Assembly: GCA_009845645.1 (NCBI GenBank)
Contig: VXZF01000106.1
Location: forward strand, 1 to 8,322
DNA length: 8,322 bases
Source of the DNA: Gemmatimonadota bacterium
Lineage (GTDB): Bacteria; Latescibacterota; UBA2968; UBA8231
Reading direction: 5' to 3'
Shown in pieces: positions 1 to 5,545 of the stretch. A program made the translations under genes and the position numbers. The first letter of the stretch is position 1; each line of letters starts with the position of its first letter. A model generated the notes under the pieces. That model saw only the letters and a program-made list of their open reading frames with translations. It was not told where the DNA came from and did not search any database.

Positions 1-773
1 AGCTCAGCCATGCGCCGCAGCCAGCGTCCTCGCTTGGGGCTGCCGGAAGGATTCCGCAGCCATTCGAGCGGGTACATAGACTGTTCCGCTCGTCCGAAGT
101 GCGCGGGCGTCTTCTTTGAGTTGACGGCGCGCTCCCGGGTGGCGGCCTCTTCGACCTCGCCCTTGGGATTGTTGTAGTACACACAGGTGCACATGCGGCG
201 GCCCGCAGCACCGCCACTACTGGCGTGCCAGCAGCGCATGTCGAAGGCCACCACGTCGCCCGGTTCCGACCGACAGACATAAGCGGGGACATCAGCCACA
301 TCGAGCTCTAGGGAGTTCAGAGAGCCGTGCAACTGATCGTGGAACTCGCGCCGATGTGAACCGGGGATGAGCCGCAGGGCACCGCTCTCGGCATCGACCG
401 GGTCGAGGTAGAAGGCGAACTTGACGCCGAAACAGTCCGCGGATGGATCGGCCCTGTGATCGGGATGCCATCTCGTATCGCCGACATAGCGGTTGGCATC
501 GGTGCCGATGCCGATGACGTCGTCGCCGTAGAGCTGCTCGGCCACGCCGCAGAAGCGTTCGTCCTCGAGCAGGCTGGCGTACAGGGGGGTGCGCGGGTGC
601 AGCATCATCGTCCAGTAGCGCGTCTCTCCCGTGAAGGGCTGATCGGCGTACACGTGATCGAGTTCGGACTCGTACTCCTCGCGCAGTATCTCGACCTCTT
701 CCTGGGTGAACAACTTGCGCAGGGTGACGAAGCCAAAGGTTCGGAAGTGTTGCAACTGATGGTCGGTCAACAT
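1..773 (-). CDS. PhyH-family (phytanoyl-CoA dioxygenase-like) Fe(II)/2-oxoglutarate oxygenase, 3' end outside the window
   Basis: 257 codons plus 2 nt are visible before the gene runs off the left edge. The protein begins MLTDHQLQHFRTFGFVTLRK, the usual N-terminus of bacterial PhyH-like oxygenases. The metal-binding set is present: WHPDH gives H103 and D105, RCWHASSGG gives the distal H183, and R192/R193 nine to ten residues later fits the 2-oxoglutarate-binding arginine. GALRLIPGSHR (131-141) is the typical PhyH core stretch. Such enzymes hydroxylate small molecules in the cytoplasm using O2 and 2-oxoglutarate; the substrate cannot be told from sequence. The start at 773 is supported by GGAGG six bases upstream (780-784). 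The gene lies 89 nt downstream of the ABC-F gene on the same strand. I see no convincing promoter or terminator in that gap, so read-through is possible. The family is near certain; the role is unknown. Confidence 0.9.
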   Translation of the reverse strand, partial: MLTDHQLQHFRTFGFVTLRKLFTQEEVEILREEYESELDHVYADQPFTGETRYWTMMLHPRTPLYASLLEDERFCGVAEQLYGDDVIGIGTDANRYVGDTRWHPDHRADPSADCFGVKFAFYLDPVDAESGALRLIPGSHRREFHDQLHGSLNSLELDVADVPAYVCRSEPGDVVAFDMRCWHASSGGAAGRRMCTCVYYNNPKGEVEEAATRERAVNSKKTPAHFGRAEQSMYPLEWLRNPSGSPKRGRWLRRMAE

Positions 774-779
774 GGGATT

Positions 780-784
780 CCTCC
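780..784 (-). promoter_or_regulatory. Ribosome binding site of the PhyH-family gene
   Basis: GGAGG on the minus strand, six bases before the ATG at 773. It fixes the start codon of the dioxygenase. Confidence 0.8.
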
Positions 785-862
785 GATGCGGCTGATGCGG
801 TCATTGGAAAGGGTTGTCGTATGCTTGGGCGAAATTAGAACGCGTCCCCCGATTGGGCAAGC

Positions 863-2371
863 TCAGGCGACTACTTCCAGCCTCGCATCCCAGCCATCGC
901 TCGCGATCTGCCAGCGCGTAGTGGTCAACCGCGCCAAAAAGCGTTCGTCGTGGCTGACGAGTAGCAAACCACAGGGACATCCGTCCAGCGCTTCCTCTAG
1001 GCATTCGATCGAAGGCAGGTCGAGATGGTTGGTCGGCTCGTCCATGATAATCAGATGCGGCACCCGGGCGATCCCCAGTGCTAGCAGGATCTTGCGGATT
1101 TCGCCGGGACTCGGCTCGGCGCTTTCGAGCAATCTGTGCGGTCTGGAGCCTAGCCGGCTCACCGCCGTCATCATCCGGCCCAACTCCACCCGGGGCAGCG
1201 ACTGCACCTCGGCGAGGATTCCGCGCGCCTGCTCAGCGCTGATTTCCTGCGGCAGATAGACCAACCGCGCGGCCTCGATATTGAGCCGCCGCAACAGATG
1301 GCGCACCAAGGTACTCTTGCCGCCGCCGTTAGAGCCAGAGAGCGCCACTCGGTCGTCCGGTCGCATCACTAGGTCGGGATGTTTGAGCGTCCGCCAACCG
1401 CCTAGATCGATCACTCCGGCCGCCAACCGCAGGAGCACGTCTCGTTTTGAACGCCCCTCGCCGAGCCATATCCCTAGGTCGTAGGTCTTCTTGAGACGGA
1501 TCTCCTCGGCCTTCTGCCGCGCCTGTTCAAGGCGGCCGTCCATCTGCCGCAGCAGTCGGCCGCTCTGACCGTCCTTGCCGCTCATCCGCGCCAGATTGCG
1601 CTTGTGGCGCTCGCTGTTGTCCTTGCCCAAGCCCCGTTTGGAGCGCCGCTTGTCCGAGCGCGTTGCCGCCTCCCGCCGTCGCACTGCCTCGCGCTCGAGC
1701 CGGTCGCGTTGCCGCCGCGCCTGCTCGGCTGCGTGGCGCAGGCTCTCCTCCTCCAGCGCCGCCTGTTCAATCCCCTGCGAATAGCCCCCAGGCCGCAAGG
1801 TGGCCCCAGGCGGATCGAGGAAGAGGCACTGCCGACAGAGCCGATCGAGGAGGTCCCGGTCGTGGCTGACCAAAAGCCCCACGCCGCGATAATCCCGCAA
1901 CGCACCTTCCAACAGCGCCCGCGCTTGGGCATCGATGTGGTTGGTCGGCTCATCGACGGCCAGCACCGGGGGTTCGAGCCACAGCGCCACCGCGATCTGC
2001 GCCCGCTTGCGTTCCCCGTGGCTCAAACTCTCCCAGCGTTCGAGCCAGTCCGCCTCCAGCCCCAGCCGGCCCTTGATATCCCAAGCCGCGCCGTCCATCG
2101 CCGCCAGCAGGGGGCCCAATAGCGGCGGCGGATCGTCGGTGCGCTGGGCGCAATAGACGCTCTCCTCTGGACCCTGCACCGACCCGACCATGGGACGATA
2201 GGCCCCCACCGCCAGCTTGAGCAAGGTCGTCTTGCCCGAGCCGTTGGCACCAACGACCCCGGTCCACCCCAGCGGCAAGTGCAGTGTCAGATCGCGCAAC
2301 AGTGGCGCGCTCATCGTCTCGTAGGCGAATTCCACTCCGCTAAAGCGTATCTCGTGCAAATTCGTCTCCAT
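863..2371 (-). CDS. ABC-F family ATPase (probable ribosome-associated, possible antibiotic-resistance type)
   Basis: 502 aa with two ATP-binding cassettes and no membrane segments, the ABC-F plan. NBD1 has Walker A GANGSGKTT (41-49), signature LSHGE (116-120), Walker B with the ABC-F hallmark DEPTNHID (140-147) and H-loop SHD (169-171). A highly charged linker rich in Arg, Lys and Glu spans about 200-310 and corresponds to the P-site tRNA-interacting linker. NBD2 has Walker A GSNGGGKST (346-354), a degenerate signature SPGE (421-424), Walker B DEPTNHLD (444-451) and SHD (473-475). ABC-F proteins bind the ribosomal E site; some dislodge antibiotics, others assist stalled translation. The length suits the Vga/Msr/Lsa/VmlR size range as well as housekeeping members. 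The Shine-Dalgarno sequence before the ATG is weak. A terminator ends 8 nt upstream and a short ORF precedes it, suggesting inducible expression. ABC-F membership is certain; the resistance role is inferred from the leader. Confidence 0.93.
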   Translation of the reverse strand: METNLHEIRFSGVEFAYETMSAPLLRDLTLHLPLGWTGVVGANGSGKTTLLKLAVGAYRPMVGSVQGPEESVYCAQRTDDPPPLLGPLLAAMDGAAWDIKGRLGLEADWLERWESLSHGERKRAQIAVALWLEPPVLAVDEPTNHIDAQARALLEGALRDYRGVGLLVSHDRDLLDRLCRQCLFLDPPGATLRPGGYSQGIEQAALEEESLRHAAEQARRQRDRLEREAVRRREAATRSDKRRSKRGLGKDNSERHKRNLARMSGKDGQSGRLLRQMDGRLEQARQKAEEIRLKKTYDLGIWLGEGRSKRDVLLRLAAGVIDLGGWRTLKHPDLVMRPDDRVALSGSNGGGKSTLVRHLLRRLNIEAARLVYLPQEISAEQARGILAEVQSLPRVELGRMMTAVSRLGSRPHRLLESAEPSPGEIRKILLALGIARVPHLIIMDEPTNHLDLPSIECLEEALDGCPCGLLLVSHDERFLARLTTTRWQIASDGWDARLEVVA

Positions 2372-2379
2372 TCCACAAC

Positions 2380-2406
2380 AAAAAAGCCGCCCGGAATCCG
2401 GACGGC
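2380..2406 (-). terminator. Intrinsic terminator in the ABC-F leader (attenuator)
   Basis: On the minus strand the arm GCCGTCCGG (2406-2398) pairs with CCGGGCGGC (2394-2386) over nine pairs, one of them U-G, around a three-base ATT loop. Six T follow directly (2385-2380). The T-run ends only 8 nt before the ABC-F ATG at 2371. The terminator therefore faces the ABC-F gene rather than simply closing off the GNAT gene far upstream (stop at 2668). It would stop transcripts before the coding region unless antiterminated. It could also serve as the end of the GNAT transcript. Confidence 0.85.
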
Positions 2407-2505
2407 TCGTTGGCCTTAGTGTATCTAAAATGTCAACCGGTCTCTTACCTTGGCATACTTCGCCCTACAGCGTGTGGTAAAAGATTCGGCTACTCGCTGC
2501 GCAGG

Positions 2506-2535
2506 CTATTTCGCAAAAGACCAGATGCGTATCAT
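2506..2535 (-). CDS. Putative leader peptide (uORF) upstream of the ABC-F gene
   Basis: A nine-codon ORF reads MIRIWSFAK and stops with TAG at 2508-2506. GAGGT lies four bases before its ATG (2540-2544), the best Shine-Dalgarno match near the ABC-F gene. It sits about 30 nt into the predicted leader transcript and about 100 nt before the terminator hairpin. A longer in-frame version from an ATG at 2556 would have 16 codons but has no comparable ribosome binding site and starts very near the predicted transcription start. Short peptides placed like this act as antibiotic sensors in ribosome-mediated attenuation, where stalling on the uORF changes RNA folding. Translation of this ORF is inferred, not shown; a chance ORF of this size is possible, although the strong binding site argues against it. 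Confidence 0.6.
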   Translation of the reverse strand: MIRIWSFAK

Positions 2536-2539
2536 TCCT

Positions 2540-2544
2540 ACCTC
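2540..2544 (-). promoter_or_regulatory. Shine-Dalgarno sequence of the putative leader peptide
   Basis: GAGGT on the minus strand, four bases before the uORF ATG at 2535. It is much stronger than the sequence before the ABC-F start itself, and it decides the 9-codon start over the 16-codon alternative at 2556. Confidence 0.6.
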
Positions 2545-2573
2545 GTATTTGGTCATTGTCAATTCTTTTGCTC

Positions 2574-2603
2574 AGAATACGCCTGACCCTGCCACAATGT
2601 CAA
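2574..2603 (-). promoter_or_regulatory. Sigma70-type promoter for the ABC-F leader transcript
   Basis: TTGACA (2603-2598, perfect -35) is followed after 18 bases by TATTCT (2579-2574, four of six -10 matches). The predicted transcription start is near 2567, giving a leader of about 195 nt that contains the uORF and the terminator. It lies in the gap behind the GNAT stop codon, so ABC-F would be transcribed independently of the upstream genes. Confidence 0.6.
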
Positions 2604-2667
2604 GCTACAGAACTACTTCTCTTCGTCCACTGAGACCACAAGCGCTTCTCCCATGCGGTCCTGTCGC

Positions 2668-3591
2668 CTAGTGTGCGACAAAGGGCAGAGGCCAGTTGAC
2701 GCACCCGATCGGTCGCCCCTTCTCAACCGCCGCCAAGTATTCGTCCAACACCCCTTTCTGAAGGGTGCAGACCATCGCCGCTTCGCTCGCTTCCGCGCTG
2801 ACCGTCGCCCAAGCCGGATCTAACGCATGCTGCGCCAGCCAGCCGGACGGGTGGTGTTCGAGCGCGCTGGGCCGCAAGGTATAAATCACCTGTCGCGCCT
2901 GCTCTGGATATTCGGCGAGCAGCATGACCAGTTTCTCCCGCTGTCGGGCTGCCCGCATGGTATAGGCCACGCGCCTACCCGCCTCATCCCTCCACATAAG
3001 CGAGTCGATGCCTCCCAACTGCCATTCACCCATTGTCGCTCCCCACATCCAGCCGAAGTCCACATCGGCCAACTCGGCCTCGAGGCGCTCTGTAAGCCAG
3101 AACAGGTCCGCCGGTTGAACCGGACGGGCGTCCAGCGCGACCGTGGATTCGGGCAACTGCTCAATGTCAATAGCGACCTTGCAGAATCCGTGGGTCTGCG
3201 TCTGATAGCCATAGCGCGGATAGTAGGAAGAATGCCCCAGCAGAAAGGCGAAGCCATAGCCTTCTCTCTTGCCCAGCCGATGTCCGTAGGCGAGTAGCTG
3301 TCCGCCTATTCCCTGGCGCTGGAATTCGGGAACCACGGCCACCGGTCCCACTGCCAGAGACCACATGGTCGTGCCCATCAGTCGCTGCCGAACCGGGGTG
3401 AAAAGTGCGTGCCCGACCATTTCCTCTTGGTGCCACGCCGTCACCGAGAACCGGCGGTCGTAGAGAGGATAGACCCGACGCATGTCGTCGACTATCTGCC
3501 CCTCATCGGCATGGCGGAAGGCCCGGCAGTTTACCTCGTTGATCGCCTCTTCATCTCCGGGCCTCTCACCGCGTATTTCAATGCTCGTCAT
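2668..3591 (-). CDS. GNAT family N-acetyltransferase with C-terminal extension
   Basis: 307 aa. Residues 1 to about 150 form a GNAT fold: strand and turn around GPVAVVPEF, then the acetyl-CoA pyrophosphate loop QRQGIGGQLL (91-100; pattern Q/R-x-x-G-x-G/A), then LGHSSYYPRYGY (118-129), which resembles the GDPxYYxRFGF signature of YhbS-type acetyltransferases. Residues 150-307 form a second part, longer than a single GNAT domain, that I do not recognise. Family members acetylate amines on small molecules, antibiotics or proteins in the cytoplasm; the substrate here is unknown. The ATG at 3591 is the natural start although GGAG lies 13 nt away, a long spacing. The gene follows the 307-aa unknown gene after 54 nt on the same strand with no terminator seen, so co-transcription from the promoter at 4632-4660 is likely. 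It is followed by the ABC-F leader. Confidence 0.87.
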   Translation of the reverse strand: MTSIEIRGERPGDEEAINEVNCRAFRHADEGQIVDDMRRVYPLYDRRFSVTAWHQEEMVGHALFTPVRQRLMGTTMWSLAVGPVAVVPEFQRQGIGGQLLAYGHRLGKREGYGFAFLLGHSSYYPRYGYQTQTHGFCKVAIDIEQLPESTVALDARPVQPADLFWLTERLEAELADVDFGWMWGATMGEWQLGGIDSLMWRDEAGRRVAYTMRAARQREKLVMLLAEYPEQARQVIYTLRPSALEHHPSGWLAQHALDPAWATVSAEASEAAMVCTLQKGVLDEYLAAVEKGRPIGCVNWPLPFVAH

Positions 3592-3645
3592 GCGGTTGCG
3601 CAGACTCCGTGTTCATCTTCCCAAGGATTAATGACATCGACGAGT

Positions 3646-4569
3646 TCATCGCGAGTTGGTAAAAGAGCCAATCTGCTCGTGCCCATCTCCTTCTTGGCAG
3701 ACGGTGGCGGTTTGCACGGCCGCGAGCAAGTCGGCCGGGCTCATCAGCACGCCTAGAATAGAGTGCTCGCTACCCCGTGGTATTTCCAGCCCCGTGGCAG
3801 TAGCCGTTATGCCGTCAAAGTCGCGCGTGGGGTGTACGGGGATCTTGCGATTGGGTCGGTCGATGCTGAGATGGGCGTGCAGGGTGATCCCCAAGGGGCT
3901 TTCCAACATCACTTTACTAGGGTCTAGATCGAGCCGGATCTTGCCCGTGGCTCCTGCGTCAATCTTCCTGAATCCGTCGATGAAGAGGCCGATCGGATAG
4001 CCCAGTGGACCGTCGAAGAGGTAACCTCGCGTGGCACCGTCCGGAAGCAGAAAATGAGTCACCAACTCCGCTTTGCAAAGGAGGCGTTGGTCTGGCACCG
4101 TCATGTCAAAGTTGTCAAACGCCGGCGTCTTGAGACCGAGCTGTCGGCCGAGTGCGGTGCCGTAACTGTAGACACATCCAGTAAACGACTCGCCCCACAA
4201 CTCCAACTCGGTAGTCTCGCGATCGAGCTGGTGACCCTTGTCGGCTAGCTGCGACGAGAACGAGTCGGTCAGGTCCTGCCTGTACTGCTCCGGGTCGATC
4301 CCTTCATACCACTCGGCGCGGGGCTCGACAACGCGGTCGTCACCAAGTTGTTGCTTGGCGTAGGCGAGGATTTCCCGACCCCCGTCGAGCTGAGCGTAAA
4401 TCGCATCCGGCTCCAGTTGACGGATCGCCGCGCGCCAACGTCGTTCGCACAGCAACTCGCGCTCGAGATAGATCCCGGCGTTCGTGTTGCGCAGGGTTTT
4501 CGGATCCGTGGAGGCCAAGTCGCTGTAGAGCATTGAGTGAATCAGATAGACGATCTTTCTCACCTTCAT
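3646..4569 (-). CDS. Conserved-looking hypothetical protein, 307 aa, unknown function
   Basis: I do not recognise this protein. It begins MKVRKIVYLIHSMLYSDL. The first half is alpha/beta-like and rich in charged residues, with ERRWRAAIRQLEPDAIYAQL as a probable helix followed by a strand. The second half (about 160-300) alternates short hydrophobic and polar runs such as RGYLFDGPLGYPIGLFIDGF and GKIRLDLDPSKVMLESPLGI, suggesting beta structure. No signal peptide, membrane helix or known catalytic motif is visible, so it is probably cytoplasmic. The ATG at 4569 is preferred over an in-frame TTG nine codons upstream (4596) because AAGGTGAG lies about 9 nt before it. A strong promoter at 4632-4660 lies about 55 nt upstream of the start. 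The GNAT gene follows after 54 nt, so the two may work on the same pathway. That it is a real gene is supported by length, promoter and coding-like composition. Confidence 0.75.
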   Translation of the reverse strand: MKVRKIVYLIHSMLYSDLASTDPKTLRNTNAGIYLERELLCERRWRAAIRQLEPDAIYAQLDGGREILAYAKQQLGDDRVVEPRAEWYEGIDPEQYRQDLTDSFSSQLADKGHQLDRETTELELWGESFTGCVYSYGTALGRQLGLKTPAFDNFDMTVPDQRLLCKAELVTHFLLPDGATRGYLFDGPLGYPIGLFIDGFRKIDAGATGKIRLDLDPSKVMLESPLGITLHAHLSIDRPNRKIPVHPTRDFDGITATATGLEIPRGSEHSILGVLMSPADLLAAVQTATVCQEGDGHEQIGSFTNSR

Positions 4570-4587
4570 TGGCTCAGTCTCACCTTC

Positions 4588-4629
4588 TTGACTCAATTAT
4601 CGTTGACTACTTCTACCACGGTTGACTCA
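4588..4629 (+). repeat. Three TTGACT motifs in the leader of the hypothetical gene
   Basis: TTGACTCA at 4588-4595, TTGACTA at 4603-4609 and TTGACTCA at 4622-4629 on the plus strand, with starts 15 and 19 nt apart. They cover the predicted transcription start and 5' leader of the 307-aa gene. They could be operator half-sites, perhaps for the adjacent XRE regulator, but this is only inference from position. Confidence 0.4.
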
Positions 4630-4631
4630 CG

Positions 4632-4660
4632 AGTATACCTCTCCCAATATCCTCTCTCAA
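4632..4660 (-). promoter_or_regulatory. Sigma70-type promoter of the hypothetical-GNAT unit
   Basis: TTGAGA (4660-4655) and TATACT (4637-4632), each five of six to consensus, are separated by exactly 17 bases. The predicted start is near 4625, leaving a leader of about 55 nt. The -35 box lies inside the outer copy of the direct repeat at the end of the XRE gene. Three TTGACT motifs (plus strand) flank and follow the predicted start. Confidence 0.7.
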
Positions 4661-4691
4661 GCTCGCCAGACAAAAAGCCTTGATCATCCCC
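4654..4691. repeat. 38-nt imperfect direct repeat, copy 1 (outside the XRE gene)
   Basis: This copy matches 4733-4770 at an offset of 79 nt. The last 30 bases (4662-4691) are identical to 4741-4770 and the first eight differ at two positions (4659 and 4661). It lies just beyond the XRE stop codon and carries the -35 box of the next gene's promoter. Confidence 0.9.
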
Positions 4692-4694
4692 TAT

Positions 4695-5465
4695 TCAGCT
4701 AATTGTTGTTTCAACAAGAAGACCGGCTCCACCTCTCGAACTCGCCAGACAAAAAGCCTTGATCATCCCCGTCAGAAGCAGTCCGTAATCCTCTTGCAAC
4801 CGATAGCCTGCCTTATCTTGTACCAACAGCCCCGCTTCAATCAGCTTGTCAAGTACATCCGCTAGGGCCTGCGAAGACTCGGCCAGTTCTGCTGCTAACA
4901 GTTCGGCGAACTTTTTCGGGCCTCTCAGCAGGAAGCAAGCGACAGGCCAGCACTCGGGCGCGAGGAGGGTGCGAAGAATATCTATCATATCGGACGATGG
5001 GGTATCCTTCTCTAAGACTTCGCCTCCGGCAAAGCATACCAAGCCGCTACTGCTCCAAAAGCTGAATCCCACAAGTCCCTTATCCGAATCCGACAGTTGA
5101 TAGGAGATATTCTTATCCCGGTTCCTCTTCCTCATATCATAGGGAGGAATTAGAAATCCTAGTGCCGTCATCAGAGCGGCGTGTCGTTCTTCCTTGTCTC
5201 TGAGGTCGCCAATGCGCTGACCCAATTTGCCGCCGAGCGTTTCAATCCCGAGTTCACTGTCAATTCCCAACAGCGCATCGGCCGAAGTGCTCAGCGCTTT
5301 GCACAAGGCTGGCAACGTCCCAATATCGGGCAGCGACTCGCCGTTTTCCCACTTAGAAACGGCCTGTGGACTGACGAGTAGATCGTTCCCCAGTTGTTCC
5401 TGTGTGAGTCCTTGATGTTTCCGTCGTTCCTGTATCCTTTGTCCAAGCTCTGCTGGATCAATCAT
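4695..5465 (-). CDS. XRE-family transcriptional regulator with C-terminal winged-helix-like domain
   Basis: 256 aa. Residues 8-68 are a classic Cro/CI-type helix-turn-helix (LGQRIQERRKHQGLTQEQLG, then VSPQAVSKWENGESLPDI, with recognition helix PQAVSKWENG). A middle part (about 90-180) is unassigned. Residues 185-225 (KKFAELLAAELAESSQALAD, then VLDKLIEAGLLV) look like an ArsR-type winged helix with its LxxAGLL turn. It is a cytoplasmic DNA-binding regulator; the effector is unknown. The start at 5465 is chosen over an in-frame ATG at 5507 because GAGGAG (5474-5479) lies 8 nt before it. The last residues derive from one copy of a direct repeat: the tail after the shared MIKAFCLAS is SRGGAGLLVETTIS. 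A 9-bp inverted repeat sits just upstream of the binding site. The gene stands between the amidase gene and the promoter of the 307-aa unknown gene. Confidence 0.87.
   Translation of the reverse strand: MIDPAELGQRIQERRKHQGLTQEQLGNDLLVSPQAVSKWENGESLPDIGTLPALCKALSTSADALLGIDSELGIETLGGKLGQRIGDLRDKEERHAALMTALGFLIPPYDMRKRNRDKNISYQLSDSDKGLVGFSFWSSSGLVCFAGGEVLEKDTPSSDMIDILRTLLAPECWPVACFLLRGPKKFAELLAAELAESSQALADVLDKLIEAGLLVQDKAGYRLQEDYGLLLTGMIKAFCLASSRGGAGLLVETTIS
4733..4770. repeat. 38-nt imperfect direct repeat, copy 2 (inside the XRE gene)
   Basis: This is the second copy of the repeat, encoding GMIKAFCLAS near the C-terminus of the XRE regulator. The offset of 79 nt is not a multiple of three, so the two copies lie in different frames relative to each other along the gene. 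Confidence 0.9.
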
Positions 5466-5473
5466 TGCGCTAT

Positions 5474-5479
5474 CTCCTC
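5474..5479 (-). promoter_or_regulatory. Ribosome binding site of the XRE regulator
   Basis: GAGGAG on the minus strand, 8 nt before the ATG at 5465. It excludes the longer reading frame that begins at 5507. It touches the proximal arm of the inverted repeat 5479-5487/5537-5545. Confidence 0.75.
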
Positions 5480-5545
5480 TATTTTGGGTATGTACAGCAT
5501 CCTTCAATCAAGCGATGGTTGTTGTTACCTGCACAACCAAAATAG
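5479..5545. repeat. 9-bp inverted repeat upstream of the XRE gene
   Basis: CTATTTTGG (5479-5487) and CCAAAATAG (5537-5545) are perfect inverse copies separated by 49 nt. The distal arm extends to CCAAAATAGCGC (5537-5548), and GCGCTAT recurs at 5467-5473 between the binding site and the start codon. In RNA the distal arm could therefore pair on both sides of the Shine-Dalgarno sequence. Alternatively the arms could be paired operator sites for autoregulation. I see no convincing -35/-10 pair in 5466-5616. Confidence 0.5.

Larger units (their letters stand above)
2372..2667 (-). other. Regulatory leader region between GNAT and ABC-F genes
   Basis: This 296-nt gap is AT-richer than the flanking genes and holds no full-size gene. 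It contains the promoter, uORF and terminator listed separately. Between uORF and terminator a weaker hairpin is possible: minus-strand GCCTGCGCAGCG (2506-2495) with CGCTGTAGGGC (2472-2462), pairing as CAGCG/CGCTG plus GCCT/GGGC across a small internal loop. Its 5' arm begins at the last base of the uORF stop codon. GGGCG at 2465-2461 could instead pair with CGTCC in the 5' arm of the terminator (2404-2400). These alternatives were found by eye only. Confidence 0.55.

Noticed and set aside
456..1259. A 267-codon open frame on the plus strand across the PhyH start and ABC-F end.
   Set aside because: It lies antisense to two well-supported genes, has no known motif and crosses their intergenic gap; it is a GC-driven shadow frame.
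1604..2122. A 172-codon plus-strand frame inside the ABC-F gene.
   Set aside because: It is fully antisense to conserved ABC-F motifs, with Arg/Pro-rich low-information translation typical of a shadow.
2431..2436. A second TTGACA (minus strand) close to the ABC-F gene.
   Set aside because: No acceptable -10 box lies 16-18 nt downstream, and that position runs toward the terminator stem.
2557..2562. A third TTGACA (minus strand) just before the uORF.
   Set aside because: The nearest -10-like sequence is about 20 nt away and would remove the uORF ribosome site from the transcript.
4570..4596. A nine-codon N-terminal extension of the 307-aa gene from TTG at 4596.
   Set aside because: There is no Shine-Dalgarno sequence before TTG, whereas the ATG at 4569 has AAGGTGAG upstream.
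4703..4717. Perfect TTGTTG-TTT-CAACAA hairpin at the end of the XRE gene.
   Set aside because: It is AT-rich, lies inside the coding end and is not followed by a T-run; it is too weak to call a terminator.
4654..4770. Possible CRISPR or mobile-element end because of the repeated 38-mer.
   Set aside because: There are only two copies, with no array, no inverted ends, no transposase and no target-site duplication; a local duplication explains it better.
5466..5507. A 14-codon N-terminal extension of the XRE gene.
   Set aside because: GAGGAG is placed correctly for the ATG at 5465 and falls inside the extension; the helix-turn-helix needs no extra residues.
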